In this document: positions 26,622 to 35,608 of the stretch, piece after piece
Layout: every line of letters starts with the position of its first letter
Numbering within the stretch: the first letter of the stretch is position 1
Assembly (NCBI RefSeq): GCF_002286935.1
Contig: NZ_MVOH01000015.1
Location: 62,001 to 126,000, forward strand
Length of the DNA stretch: 64,000 nucleotides
From: Bifidobacterium criceti
Lineage (GTDB): Bacteria; Actinomycetota; Actinomycetes; Actinomycetales; Bifidobacteriaceae
Direction: 5' to 3'
Position numbers and translations under genes: made by a program
Notes under the pieces: model-generated
Told to the model about the DNA's origin: nothing
Database searches by the model: none
What the model saw: the letters and a program-made list of their open reading frames with translations, nothing else

Positions 26622-27887
26622 TCATTGCTGCGTTTCCGCCTGTGTGCCGACGGCGCCGGGTGTGTGTTCGCCGTTGGCGAGCTGCTTGAACAGGTCGGTG
26701 TTGCGCGCGTCGTCGAGCAGGACCGACGACCCGACGCCATCGACGTAATAGTCGGGGTCGGTCCAGTACACGGTGCCGGTTATGCCGTCCGCACCCGAGG
26801 CGTCACGGAAAGCGAGCAGCATCCTGAGCATCGTCATCGGAGATGCCTGTTCGTCGACGGTGACCGCGTCCATCGCCGCGTCGCCGACTTTCGTCAGCTT
26901 GCCGATGTTGAGCAGTGTCGAGGGGGATGCCGCTTTCTTCGCGATTGCGCCGATGACCTGGCGTTGGCGCATCGCACGGCCGAAGTCGCCTTGTGGATCG
27001 GAGTAGCGCATGCGTGAGAACGCGAGCGCCTGCGTGCCGTCGACGACATGGCAGCCGGCCTTCCAGTGCATGTCCGATTTCTCGTCGTCGACATCCGCGT
27101 CGTAGCACAGTTCGACGCCTCCGAGCGCGTCGACGATCGTCGTCAGGCCGCCGAAGTTGATTTTCGCGACATGGTCGATCTTCTGGCCGGTGATGCCCTC
27201 GATCTGCGCGACGAGTGCCTTCCTGCCGTACAGGCCGAGCACGGCGTTGATCTTCGAGAGGGTCCCGTCGACTTCGACGAGCGAGTCGCGCGGGATCGAG
27301 ATGAGTGAGCTGGGTCCGTTCTTCGGTTTCGTCAGGACGAGGATCGTGTCGGTGCGTTCGCCGGTCGTGCCGTCCTGGCCGGTCGTGCCGTCGCGTTCGT
27401 CCGAGCCGAGGATGAGCCATGAGGTCGCCGGTCCTGATGGAGTGGCGGTGAGCCAGTCCTCGCGTCGCAGTCCGTTGTCGACCCAATGCCATGCGCTCAC
27501 GCCCGCGATGGCGACGGCGGCGAGCAGCAGCACGAGGACCGTCACGACGACGTTGCGGACGCCGTGTTTGCGCGGTGGTGTGTTACGCGTTGCCGCGGAA
27601 GTGCCGCGGGCGGGATTCGGTGCGGATGGAGGTGTGGCGGTTGCACGGGGTGTCATGGATGGTGCCGGTGCATGACGCTCGGAAGCGGTGTGCCGTGACG
27701 CACGCGGTGGAATCGCCGCCGTTGGTGTGGGGGTTGTGTGTGCACGTGCGCAGTGGGGCGCGAAGCTCGGCGGCGTCGTGGGCGATGTTGGCGTCTGCCG
27801 ACGCTCCGCGGGGGTGGACGGTGTCGTCCGGCGCCTGGGTTTGGGGGCGAAGCTCGGTGGTGTCGTCGAATCATCGGTGCCGCTCAT
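26622..27887 (-). CDS. LCP (LytR-CpsA-Psr) family wall-polymer ligase
   Basis: A 421-residue membrane-anchored phosphotransferase that attaches polysaccharides or teichoic-acid-like polymers to peptidoglycan outside the cell. A long cytoplasmic N-terminus (about 110 residues) is almost only Pro, Thr, Ser, Ala and Arg and contains a TTPPSFAP unit twice (residues 8 and 38). One helix follows (about 110-132), then the LCP domain with ILGSDERDG, RTDTILVL, SIPRDSLVEV, the KINFGGL block and the FSRMRYSDPQGDFGRAMRQRQV arginine motif. GGAGG stands four bases before the ATG. It lies just downstream of a second LCP gene in the same direction. Confidence 0.93.
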   Translation of the reverse strand: MSGTDDSTTPPSFAPKPRRRTTPSTPAERRQTPTSPTTPPSFAPHCARAHTTPTPTAAIPPRASRHTASERHAPAPSMTPRATATPPSAPNPARGTSAATRNTPPRKHGVRNVVVTVLVLLLAAVAIAGVSAWHWVDNGLRREDWLTATPSGPATSWLILGSDERDGTTGQDGTTGERTDTILVLTKPKNGPSSLISIPRDSLVEVDGTLSKINAVLGLYGRKALVAQIEGITGQKIDHVAKINFGGLTTIVDALGGVELCYDADVDDEKSDMHWKAGCHVVDGTQALAFSRMRYSDPQGDFGRAMRQRQVIGAIAKKAASPSTLLNIGKLTKVGDAAMDAVTVDEQASPMTMLRMLLAFRDASGADGITGTVYWTDPDYYVDGVGSSVLLDDARNTDLFKQLANGEHTPGAVGTQAETQQ

Positions 27888-27942
27888 CGTTCCTCCACTG
27901 GGCGCGTCGCGCCGTTGTGATCATGCATGGATACGTCGCCCC

Positions 27943-29478
27943 TCATTCGTGCTTCGTCGGGACCGAGCATATGGTCGAGTTGAGATATTGGTAGGCGATG
28001 CCGATGTACTGCCCGGTGTCGGGGTCGGTGATCGCTCCGTTCTCCGGGTCGACGGTGCCGTTCGTGTCCGGGTCGATGAGTGTGCCGTCCTCCTGCTTGA
28101 TGAGGCCGGTCTTCGGATCGACCGTCGGTTGTGGTTTCGCTGTAGGCGTAGCGGTGGTTCCGTCTGACGGGGCGGGAGCGTCGCTCTCGGACGGAGAGAC
28201 GCCCTCGGATGGTGATGTGCTGTTGGATGGCGACGCGCTTTCAGACGGTGACGCATTGTCGCCCTGGTCCGTCTGCGGGGCGTCATCCTCCTTTGTGTCC
28301 ACCTCATCGCCACCGTAGAGCGGCTTGTCGTCGCGCAGCTTGTGCCAGACCTCGTCGGCGGTGTCTGCCCATACGACGCGGTTCGGGTCGAACGGCGCCG
28401 GCACGACCGGCACGGTCTGCGCGTACACATGCGAGATGTCGAGGTTGCGCAGGCTCAGTGCGAGCGAGACGAGGGCGTTCGTGTCGGCCATGCCGGAGCT
28501 GATGTTGAGCGACCGGAGTGCGGCGAGCGCCAACTGGTACAGCTCGTTCGTCTGGGTGAACATGTTCTTCGATATCGCCTCATTGATGACCGATTTGATG
28601 AGGTATTGTTGGCGTGTCGTTCGCATGATGTCGGATCCGTCCGTGCCGGAGCCGTGGCGCATGCGCGCGTAGTTCGTCGCCGCACGCCCGTCGAGATGGT
28701 GCAGGCCCTTCCTCAGGTCCATGTCGGTGTTTGGGTCGACGGTGTCGACGGGGATGCACACGTCAACGCCGCCGATCGCGTCGATCATGTCCGCAAGGCC
28801 TTTGAAATCGACGACGATGAAGTTCGTGATATGCATGCCGGTGAGCGAGTTGACGGCCGTCACGGTGCAGCTCGCGGCCGTCGACAGGTCGCCGCCCTCG
28901 CGGTACGCGGTGCTGAACACCGAGTTGAACATGACGCCGTATTGTGCGGGGATGTCCTTGCCGCCCGTTGTCTTGCAGCTGGGCACGTCGACGATCGAGT
29001 CGCGCGGGATCGAGACGATGTTGATGAACGAGCGGTCGGCGCTGATGTCGACGACCATCGTCGTGTCGGCGTTGTGCAGGCCATCCTCGCCGTCATGCAG
29101 GCCGCCGGACAGGTCGGCGTTGCCGTCGTCGCGCGTGTCCTGACCGATGAGGACGAATTTGATCGCCTTGCCTTTGTTGGGGTCGAACCGTTCCTCCTGC
29201 GGGATGAGCGATTCGACCTTGCCGTCGATGATGGCGTCGTTGAGGCTCAGCCATGTCGCCGCGGCGACGGTGCCGACGAAGACGAGCGCCGCGGTGACGA
29301 CGCATGCGATGATACGCAGCAAGCGGTGGTGGATACGCCAGGACGACGCGCTGTGCCGCGGATGCGAACGGCGTGAGCTGCCCAGATATGCTTCGCGTGT
29401 CTTCTTCGCGGTGTGAGAGGCCAACGGTCCAACCTTTCGTGCGTCGTTCCTTGGGTTCGGCGAACCCATGCGCGGCAT
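27943..29478 (-). CDS. LCP (LytR-CpsA-Psr) family protein with Ser-Pro tail
   Basis: A protein of about 511 residues and paralogue of the preceding gene product. Short basic cytoplasmic part, one helix (about residues 55-78), then the LCP domain: LIGQDTRDDGNAD, NADTTMVVDI, SIPRDSIVDVPSC, FIVVDFKGLADMIDAIGGVDVC and YARMRHGSGTDGSDIMRTTRQQ with the phosphate-binding arginines. The C-terminal 120 residues hold SPSES/SPSNS/SPSEG repeats. Four short Asp-Pro units follow (DPKTG, DPDTN, DPENG, DPDTG), then a final Cys-containing segment. Start unresolved among ATG 29478, ATG 29469 and GTG 29487; TTG 29423 after AAAGGTTGG is also possible. Confidence 0.9.
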   Translation of the reverse strand: MPRMGSPNPRNDARKVGPLASHTAKKTREAYLGSSRRSHPRHSASSWRIHHRLLRIIACVVTAALVFVGTVAAATWLSLNDAIIDGKVESLIPQEERFDPNKGKAIKFVLIGQDTRDDGNADLSGGLHDGEDGLHNADTTMVVDISADRSFINIVSIPRDSIVDVPSCKTTGGKDIPAQYGVMFNSVFSTAYREGGDLSTAASCTVTAVNSLTGMHITNFIVVDFKGLADMIDAIGGVDVCIPVDTVDPNTDMDLRKGLHHLDGRAATNYARMRHGSGTDGSDIMRTTRQQYLIKSVINEAISKNMFTQTNELYQLALAALRSLNISSGMADTNALVSLALSLRNLDISHVYAQTVPVVPAPFDPNRVVWADTADEVWHKLRDDKPLYGGDEVDTKEDDAPQTDQGDNASPSESASPSNSTSPSEGVSPSESDAPAPSDGTTATPTAKPQPTVDPKTGLIKQEDGTLIDPDTNGTVDPENGAITDPDTGQYIGIAYQYLNSTICSVPTKHE

Positions 29479-29501
29479 GGCCTTCACCGTGCCGGTACGC
29501 G

Positions 29502-29517
29502 TAATCGTAAGCGATTA
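29502..29517. promoter_or_regulatory. Inverted repeat TAATCG-N4-CGATTA in divergent LCP/glycosyltransferase gap
   Basis: A short AT-rich dyad with six-base arms and a four-base spacer, in the gap that must hold both promoters. It may be a regulator site; nothing identifies the protein. Confidence 0.3.
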
Positions 29518-29613
29518 TAAGGCATGATGGTGAGAAGCACGTCCATGAAGGCCGCGCCATGGGTGCCCCCAGATGCGGCATCGCCCGCGATGGGGCGGAT
29601 ATACCCTCTTGCG

Positions 29614-29619
29614 TACACT
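29614..29619 (+). promoter_or_regulatory. -10 box TACACT, leaderless start for the glycosyltransferase gene
   Basis: TACACT ends seven bases before the ATG at 29627 with no ribosome-binding site between. Confidence 0.5.
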
Positions 29620-29626
29620 GGGACGC

Positions 29627-32600
29627 ATGACACTCTCGGGCAACAGTGAGATCCAGCGCATCATCGGCTCCGCTTTGGCGACGCGTCCCTATTCGCACAG
29701 CCAACGCACGCAGCGGGACGTGACCGCCGTCATCACCGTCGAGGACGATCTGCGCTATCTGCCCCGCACATTCCGTGCCGTGCTCGCGCAGAGCGTACTG
29801 CCCTCCACGATCGTCATCGCCGACTGTTCGGGACACACCGTGCAATCGGTGCAGACAAGCTTCGAGATCATCCCCACGAAGGAGGATGTGCTCGAATCGA
29901 TGCCACAGCCGCAGCGCATCACGATCCAGATCGTCAGGGTCGCGCAGGCGCGTTCCTTCGCCGATGCCGTCACGAAGGCGTTGCGCAACGCGCAGGTGGA
30001 CACATCGACGAAGACGCTGTGGCTGTTGCATGACGAATCAAGGCCGGCGAACGACCACTGCCTCGAACATCTGCTCGACGCATGGGCGAACTCACCCACG
30101 GCCGCGCTGCTCGGAGCCAAGCAACTCGACTGGGAGGGCGAACGGCTGCACGATGTCGGCTGTTACGCCGCCCGCGGCCGTGTCGTCTCACTTGTCGTCG
30201 ACGGCGAACCCGACCAGGAACAGTACGACGGACGATCCGACGTCTTCTCCGTCTCGCTTGCAGGCGCGCTTGTCCCCGTCAACACCTTCGGCGCGGTGCA
30301 CGGCATCAACCCATGGTTCGGCACATTCGACGAATCCGAGGATTTCTGCCGGCGACTCTGCCTGAGCGGCCATCGTGTCGTCGTCGTGCCCGAGGCGCGC
30401 ATCGCGCACCGGCGCGCCCGCTACGACGGCGTGCGTTCCCGTGACGGCGAGGCGATTGAACCGGCGGATGCGACCGACTCATCGATGGCGCAACTGGCCG
30501 GCGCGCAGAAATACGCGATGACCGACGTCGCCGCGCCATGGTGGCCGCTGCTGTGGATCGTGGGCCTGTTCGCCGCATGCGGCAACGCGGTCGCGCTGCT
30601 GTTCCGCAAACGCCCGTACCGTGCGGCCTGCCGGCTCGTCCTGCCATGGGTCGCGCTCGCCAACATGCCGGGCGCACTCGCCGCAAGGCACCGCATCACC
30701 GCTGTGGCGCGTGCGCCACGTGCCGCACTCGCGCCATTGTGCGCCGACAGGCGTCAGATACGCCAATGGAAGGCTCGCTCACGCGCGTTCGCCGACGAAC
30801 GGCGCAACATCGTACTCGACCCACTCGCGACCGTGCATTTGCGCCGTCGCCGCATCCGGCGCTGGACCTATGCCATCCTCGCCGCCATCCTCGCCCTCGC
30901 CGCCACAGCCATCATGTATTGGCCGATCCTGCGCTACGTGGGTTCTGATACGTCGATCTACTCGGCGCAGCTGCTGCCGACCGGTGCGACATGGCGCCAG
31001 CTCGCCGACGCGGCGACGACACCTTGGGTGTTCGGCACCGGCACCGGGGTACCCGCGCCGCCGGCGCCATGGCTCCTCGTGCTCATGGCCGCCACCGTGC
31101 TCACCGCCGGCCACGTGAGTGTCGCACTCGCCCTCATCTTCTTCCTTTCCGCCCCCGCATGCGTGTTCTCGTTCTGGGCGCTCGCAGGGGTCGTCACTCG
31201 TTCGAACCCCATCCGTGTCGCATCCGCGTTGTGCTGGTACGGCCTCGCGCTCGCGCTCGGCCTATACGACACGGCGAACCTGCCGATGCTCACCGTCATG
31301 GTGTTCCTTCCCGCCGCGTTCGCATTGTCGTTCAAAGCCGTAGGCATGTACCACACCGAGGATCCCGTCAACCCACGCTCTTCGGTGCAGGCCGCCGCGG
31401 CCGCCGCCCTGTTGTTCATGCCGGCCGTCGCCGCCGAGCCGCAGCTGCTGCTTGCGCTCATCGTCATCTTCGTGGCCTTCCTTGTCTTCGTGCGCAGGCA
31501 CCGTCTCATGCTGCTGCTCATCCCATTGCCGTCCGCGTTCGCGCTCGCGCCGACGCTCGTCAATGCGGTGCGTTATGCCGACGAGGGGATGTGGCGCCAG
31601 CTGTTCGGCGATGTCATGATCCCGTCATCCCAGGCCAATGCGGCGCCCGCGGCGATCAACCTCACGACGATGGTGTGGCGCGCGTTCGGCATGGATGTGC
31701 CTGCGTCGTCCGCGCTGTTCTCCCCGGATACCGTGGTACGCACCCTGATCGTCATATGCTGCGCGGTATGTGCGCTCATCGCGCTGCTTACCCTGCTGCG
31801 TCCGACGATGTTCCGGCCATGCCGCATCCTGTGGACCGTCATCCTGTGCGGACTGCTGCTCGCGATCACTTCAGCCGCCGTCGTCATAGCCGTCATGCCG
31901 TACGGGGCCGCCGCAGGACCGGTGCTCCCCGGCGTAGTGCTCGCCGCATGCGGAATGCTCGCATGCGTCGCGATGGCCTGCGGTCCTGCCGTCCAGCCGT
32001 TCCACCGGCTTGTCACCGAACAGACGCGTGGCAACACGTCCGGTCTGCTCGTCCAAGGCGCCGTCGCGTTGTTCCTGACGGCGATGACGGCTGTATGCGT
32101 GCTGTTCGGCATGCAGTCGACCCATGCGGGAGGCATCGGCATCACCGGTTCGGGATTGCCGATGGTCGCCCAGGACTATCTCGACCAGCAGGCCGACCGC
32201 CGTGTGCTCGCATTGGCGGCGACGAACACGGACACTGTCGCATACACGGTCATGCGCACGGGCCGCGGCGACCTGATCGACAGTTCCGCCGCATACCGTG
32301 TCAGCCGTGCATACGGCCACGAGCGGCACACCGACGACATACAACTCGCGCATGTGGCCGCACAACTACTCGCGAACAGCGACAATGAAGCGATCAGCGA
32401 GCTTTCCGACCTCGGGTTCGGCGGCATCTACATCCTCACCGACACGGACCGCGACATCAGCGGCAAGGCGAGCGAACAGCTCCAAGCGAACGTGACGGCA
32501 TCACAAGGCACCCAAGAGGTCGTCAGCAACACGCAAGGCGCGTATTACCGCCTCACAATCGACAACACACCGGACCAGCACATCGACACATCCGAACAGA

Positions 32601-32722
32601 CGCTCATGCGGCACAGCCCATGGCGCACAGCGTGGCTCACATGCCTCGCCGTCATCACCGTGCTCTACGTCATCACCGCGATTCCACGCAGCCACGGCAT
32701 CAGCAAGGAGGACCAGCAATGA
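29627..32722 (+). CDS. Large membrane glycosyltransferase (GT2 domain plus many helices)
   Basis: A protein of about 1031 residues. Residues 25-290 form a family 2 glycosyltransferase domain (VTAVITVEDDLRYLPRTFRAVLAQS, the WLLHDES acidic motif, GALVPVNTFGAVHGINPWFGTFDESEDFCRRL). About twelve membrane helices follow between residues 310 and 850, then an extracytoplasmic segment (SAAYRVSRAYGHERH region) and a last helix near the C-terminus. The build matches actinobacterial wall-polysaccharide glycosyltransferases encoded beside DUF5719, WhiB2 and LCP genes. Its stop overlaps the DUF5719 start (ATGA). Donor and acceptor sugars are unknown. Confidence 0.88.
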   Translation: MTLSGNSEIQRIIGSALATRPYSHSQRTQRDVTAVITVEDDLRYLPRTFRAVLAQSVLPSTIVIADCSGHTVQSVQTSFEIIPTKEDVLESMPQPQRITIQIVRVAQARSFADAVTKALRNAQVDTSTKTLWLLHDESRPANDHCLEHLLDAWANSPTAALLGAKQLDWEGERLHDVGCYAARGRVVSLVVDGEPDQEQYDGRSDVFSVSLAGALVPVNTFGAVHGINPWFGTFDESEDFCRRLCLSGHRVVVVPEARIAHRRARYDGVRSRDGEAIEPADATDSSMAQLAGAQKYAMTDVAAPWWPLLWIVGLFAACGNAVALLFRKRPYRAACRLVLPWVALANMPGALAARHRITAVARAPRAALAPLCADRRQIRQWKARSRAFADERRNIVLDPLATVHLRRRRIRRWTYAILAAILALAATAIMYWPILRYVGSDTSIYSAQLLPTGATWRQLADAATTPWVFGTGTGVPAPPAPWLLVLMAATVLTAGHVSVALALIFFLSAPACVFSFWALAGVVTRSNPIRVASALCWYGLALALGLYDTANLPMLTVMVFLPAAFALSFKAVGMYHTEDPVNPRSSVQAAAAAALLFMPAVAAEPQLLLALIVIFVAFLVFVRRHRLMLLLIPLPSAFALAPTLVNAVRYADEGMWRQLFGDVMIPSSQANAAPAAINLTTMVWRAFGMDVPASSALFSPDTVVRTLIVICCAVCALIALLTLLRPTMFRPCRILWTVILCGLLLAITSAAVVIAVMPYGAAAGPVLPGVVLAACGMLACVAMACGPAVQPFHRLVTEQTRGNTSGLLVQGAVALFLTAMTAVCVLFGMQSTHAGGIGITGSGLPMVAQDYLDQQADRRVLALAATNTDTVAYTVMRTGRGDLIDSSAAYRVSRAYGHERHTDDIQLAHVAAQLLANSDNEAISELSDLGFGGIYILTDTDRDISGKASEQLQANVTASQGTQEVVSNTQGAYYRLTIDNTPDQHIDTSEQTLMRHSPWRTAWLTCLAVITVLYVITAIPRSHGISKEDQQ

Positions 32723-34266
32723 GCGAGGAACCGAGGAACATCGACGATGTCACCCACAAGACCCGCTCGGTCATATCGACGGCTGTGACAAGCGCCGCCA
32801 TCGTGGCATTGTTCGCCGCGCTGACATTCGTGCCCACCCGGACAACCACGCACGACGCGCCGATCCTCACACACGCCGCGACAAGCGAGGAGGTCGCCGC
32901 GAAGCAGACGATGCAATACTGTCCGGCGAAGATGGACATCGCCGACGACGCATCCTACGGCGACAAGGAATTCCACACATCGACCGGTGACCTGTCGTCA
33001 AGCCGTGGCTACGCCGCGTTCGGCTCCATCTTCCACGCGCAGGCCGACACGCTCGGGGCGGTGGGCGGCACCGACGGGCTCGTCCTCGAAGGGCCCCAAA
33101 ACGGCGCCACGGACGGCGCAAGCGCATTCATCGCGACACAGGACAAAGCCGACGCCGCGACGCTCCTCGACACACGGCTCCTATCCGCAGGGGCGGGGAC
33201 CGGCTCAACAGGCACCGTCACCTCATGGGCCACGAAAGGGGACATCCCCGGCGCCGCTGCGGCACGTTGCGTGACAACAGCGCTCACCCAACGCTTCCTC
33301 GTCCCCGCCACGACGACAGGCAACACGCAGCAGCTCGTCGTCACGAATCCCTCAGACAAGCCGACAAGCGTCCAAATCGCCGTATGGGGCACCCAACACG
33401 GCAAAGTGACACTCGCCACATCAAGCGTGCTCACCGTCGCCGCCGACGCGCAATCCGACATGCTCCTCAACGCCGCCGCCCCTGACGAACAGGCGTTGTA
33501 CGTGACCGTATCAAGCCAGGACGCGCCAATCGCCGCGATCGTGCGATCGGTCTCAATGGACGGACTGACCCCACGCGGCAACGACTACATCACACCACTG
33601 TCCGACATGGCGACGACCCAGACGATCCTGCTGCCCACCAACCGGCACAAGACGACACTGATGGCCTACGCGCAGGAACACACGAACGTCACCCTGTCAT
33701 GGATAAGCGACCACGGGCTCATCGATCTCGGCAAATTCGACATCGAAGGCGGCAAAGCCACAATCCACACCATCGAGGAACGGCCCAAGGACGCCCGCGC
33801 GATCCTCGCCCAAAGCGACAGGGCATGCGCGCTCGCGGCAACGCTCACCGTGGAAGGCGACGACAAGCAGCAGGACTTCGCCGTCGTCAACGCGGGCACG
33901 GCCTACGCGCAATCGGCGCTCGCGGTCACACCAGACACGTCGGCGGGCGTCACACTCGTCAACATGGCCAACCAAGAGGCGAAGGTCACATTCGAAGGCT
34001 ACGACGCGCACGGTGAGCCGACAGGGGAGAAGACCGTGCGCGTCGACGCCGACTCCGCGGCGACACTCAAGACGGCCGACCTGGGACGCGATGTCGCCGC
34101 CGTGCGTGTCGATGACGCGGACACGACGATCATCTGGGGCATGTTCCCGACGAACAAGGCGGTCTCCGACGCACATGTCGCCGCCCTCGCATTCGTGCCC
34201 GCGACAGGGCTCATCATCCCCAAACAGCTCATCCACGCCGTCAACGACCAACAGATCGTACGCTGA
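32719..34266 (+). CDS. DUF5719 family membrane-anchored extracellular protein
   Basis: A 515-residue protein. A short cytoplasmic N-terminus, one helix (about residues 20-40) and a large extracellular part rich in beta-strand-like Thr/Val/Ala sequence with repeated Ig-like patterns (for example QQLVVTNPSDKPTSVQIAVWG and VTLVNMANQEAKVTFEGYDA). It belongs with the DUF5719 family, encoded next to a large glycosyltransferase in Actinobacteria, as here. AAGGAGG lies eight bases before the ATG, inside the upstream gene, showing translational coupling. The family has no proven activity; a structural partner of the glycosyltransferase is the simplest guess. Confidence 0.8.
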   Translation: MSEEPRNIDDVTHKTRSVISTAVTSAAIVALFAALTFVPTRTTTHDAPILTHAATSEEVAAKQTMQYCPAKMDIADDASYGDKEFHTSTGDLSSSRGYAAFGSIFHAQADTLGAVGGTDGLVLEGPQNGATDGASAFIATQDKADAATLLDTRLLSAGAGTGSTGTVTSWATKGDIPGAAAARCVTTALTQRFLVPATTTGNTQQLVVTNPSDKPTSVQIAVWGTQHGKVTLATSSVLTVAADAQSDMLLNAAAPDEQALYVTVSSQDAPIAAIVRSVSMDGLTPRGNDYITPLSDMATTQTILLPTNRHKTTLMAYAQEHTNVTLSWISDHGLIDLGKFDIEGGKATIHTIEERPKDARAILAQSDRACALAATLTVEGDDKQQDFAVVNAGTAYAQSALAVTPDTSAGVTLVNMANQEAKVTFEGYDAHGEPTGEKTVRVDADSAATLKTADLGRDVAAVRVDDADTTIIWGMFPTNKAVSDAHVAALAFVPATGLIIPKQLIHAVNDQQIVR

Positions 34267-34282
34267 ACACCATCCACGATCG

Positions 34283-34711
34283 TCACAGCCCGTAATCGGG
34301 ATCGATCTCGTCAGGGCGGCGCCCATACAATTCGGCGACGGCCGCGACGATCTCGTCACGGATCGCCAACTGCAGGTCGGTGCGATCCGTCGCATGCGTC
34401 TGGATCGGCAGACGGTACAACACAATGCGCGCCGGCAACCCATGCTCCGCGGGGAACGCCTGCGCGCACACCCGCGGCTCACGCTCCCACGGGGCAGGCG
34501 ACGACGGGGGCACATCCTCGACCGCGAACTGCAACGGACGGACAAGCTCCGGCCACGCAAGCGACAACCTGCGGATCTGCGCGACGACAAGATCGTCGAA
34601 CATGCCACCACGGGTACGGTACCGTGGCAGACGCGTGCCGAACATAGGCCTGCGCATCCCACGCCCATGACGATTGCGGTACACTTTGGCATTCCAAGGC
34701 AATTGAGGCAT
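34283..34711 (-). CDS. Metallopeptidase-family (zincin-like) protein lacking HExxH
   Basis: A 142-residue protein resembling the actinobacterial short zincin-like metallopeptidase family by its FDDLVVAQIRRL start, ARIVLYRLPIQTHA strand and DLQLAIRDEIVAAVAELYGRRPDEIDPDYGL end. At the helix where active members carry HExxH this protein has RDEIVAAVAEL, so the zinc ligands are absent and it is probably not a protease. A TACAGT box lies seven bases before the ATG at 34711. It converges on the DUF5719 gene and is divergent from the HAD gene. Confidence 0.72.
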   Translation of the reverse strand: MPQLPWNAKVYRNRHGRGMRRPMFGTRLPRYRTRGGMFDDLVVAQIRRLSLAWPELVRPLQFAVEDVPPSSPAPWEREPRVCAQAFPAEHGLPARIVLYRLPIQTHATDRTDLQLAIRDEIVAAVAELYGRRPDEIDPDYGL

Positions 34712-34718
34712 GCCACCC

Positions 34719-34724
34719 ACTGTA
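34719..34724 (-). promoter_or_regulatory. -10 box TACAGT (minus strand), leaderless start
   Basis: Read on the minus strand, TACAGT ends seven bases before the ATG at 34711, matching the leaderless pattern seen elsewhere in the window. Confidence 0.4.
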
Positions 34725-34790
34725 GGCCATCGCCACGGCAAGCTAGGATGGACCAATTGGCCCAACACTGACAGGGAAGTGAGACGGGAT

Positions 34791-35597
34791 ATGAACGAAC
34801 CGCACATCACCAACAGCGCGGACGTCGACATCGACGCCCTGTGCACGCATATGCGCATAGCCGCATTCGACCTCGACGGCACACTCGCACGCTCGAAAAA
34901 GCCGATGCACGCCGACATCGCGACCGCCCTGAGCGAACTGACGACACTCATCCCCGTCGCGATCGTCTCCGGCGGCATCATGCAACTCGTCGAAAGCCAA
35001 GTCACCGACATGCTCACCCCCGAAGCCAACCGGGCGAACATGCACCTCATGCCCACGACAGGCACCCGGTACTACCGGTGGAACAACGGAACATGGACGA
35101 CGGTCTACGAACGGGACCTCAGCGAATCCGACCGCGCCGCCGCAATCGCGTCACTGACACGACGCGCCCACGAACTCGGCATATGGGAAGACGACACATG
35201 GGGACCCATCATCGAAGACCGCGGCAGCCAAATCACCTTCTCCGCCCTCGGACAACACGCACCCGTCGACGCCAAGGAACGCTGGGACCCCACCAACGAA
35301 AAAAAGAACGCGCTCGCGAAAGCCGTCCAACACGACGTACCCAACCTGCAGGTCCGCTCAGGCGGATCGACAAGCGTCGACATCTCCGCACGCGGCATAG
35401 ACAAATCCTACGCCGTACACGAACTCGCGAAAGCCCTCGGCACAACCGTCCAATCCATCGCCTTCATCGGCGACCGCATGGACCCCGACGGCAACGACTA
35501 CCCAGCGGCCGCGGCAGGCACAATCGCCATACGCGTGCACGGCCCCGAAGACACCCTCGCCCTCATCAACCGCATCAACACACGACTGCGCCACTGA
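34791..35597 (+). CDS. HAD-IIB phosphatase, phosphomannomutase-like
   Basis: A 268-residue haloacid dehalogenase superfamily protein with a type IIB cap. Motif I is AFDLDGTLARSKKPM, motif II the Ser in AIVSGG and motif III/IV the Lys in DKSYAV with FIGDRMDPDGNDYPA. The GDRxDPxGNDYP and LDGTLxxSKxPM signatures are those of eukaryotic-type phosphomannomutases and sucrose-phosphate phosphatases, so a sugar-phosphate substrate is likely. Its position by the wall-polymer genes fits a role in supplying mannose-1-phosphate or a related sugar. The gene ends 11 bases before comF. Confidence 0.85.
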   Translation: MNEPHITNSADVDIDALCTHMRIAAFDLDGTLARSKKPMHADIATALSELTTLIPVAIVSGGIMQLVESQVTDMLTPEANRANMHLMPTTGTRYYRWNNGTWTTVYERDLSESDRAAAIASLTRRAHELGIWEDDTWGPIIEDRGSQITFSALGQHAPVDAKERWDPTNEKKNALAKAVQHDVPNLQVRSGGSTSVDISARGIDKSYAVHELAKALGTTVQSIAFIGDRMDPDGNDYPAAAAGTIAIRVHGPEDTLALINRINTRLRH

Positions 35598-35608
35598 GGA
35601 CCACGACA

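Noticed and set aside
27943..28340. Ser-Pro and Asp-Pro repeats in the second LCP protein as a possible CRISPR-like or tandem DNA repeat
   Set aside because: The repeats are degenerate at DNA level, in frame, and encode an extracellular low-complexity tail; spacing is irregular and there are no spacers.
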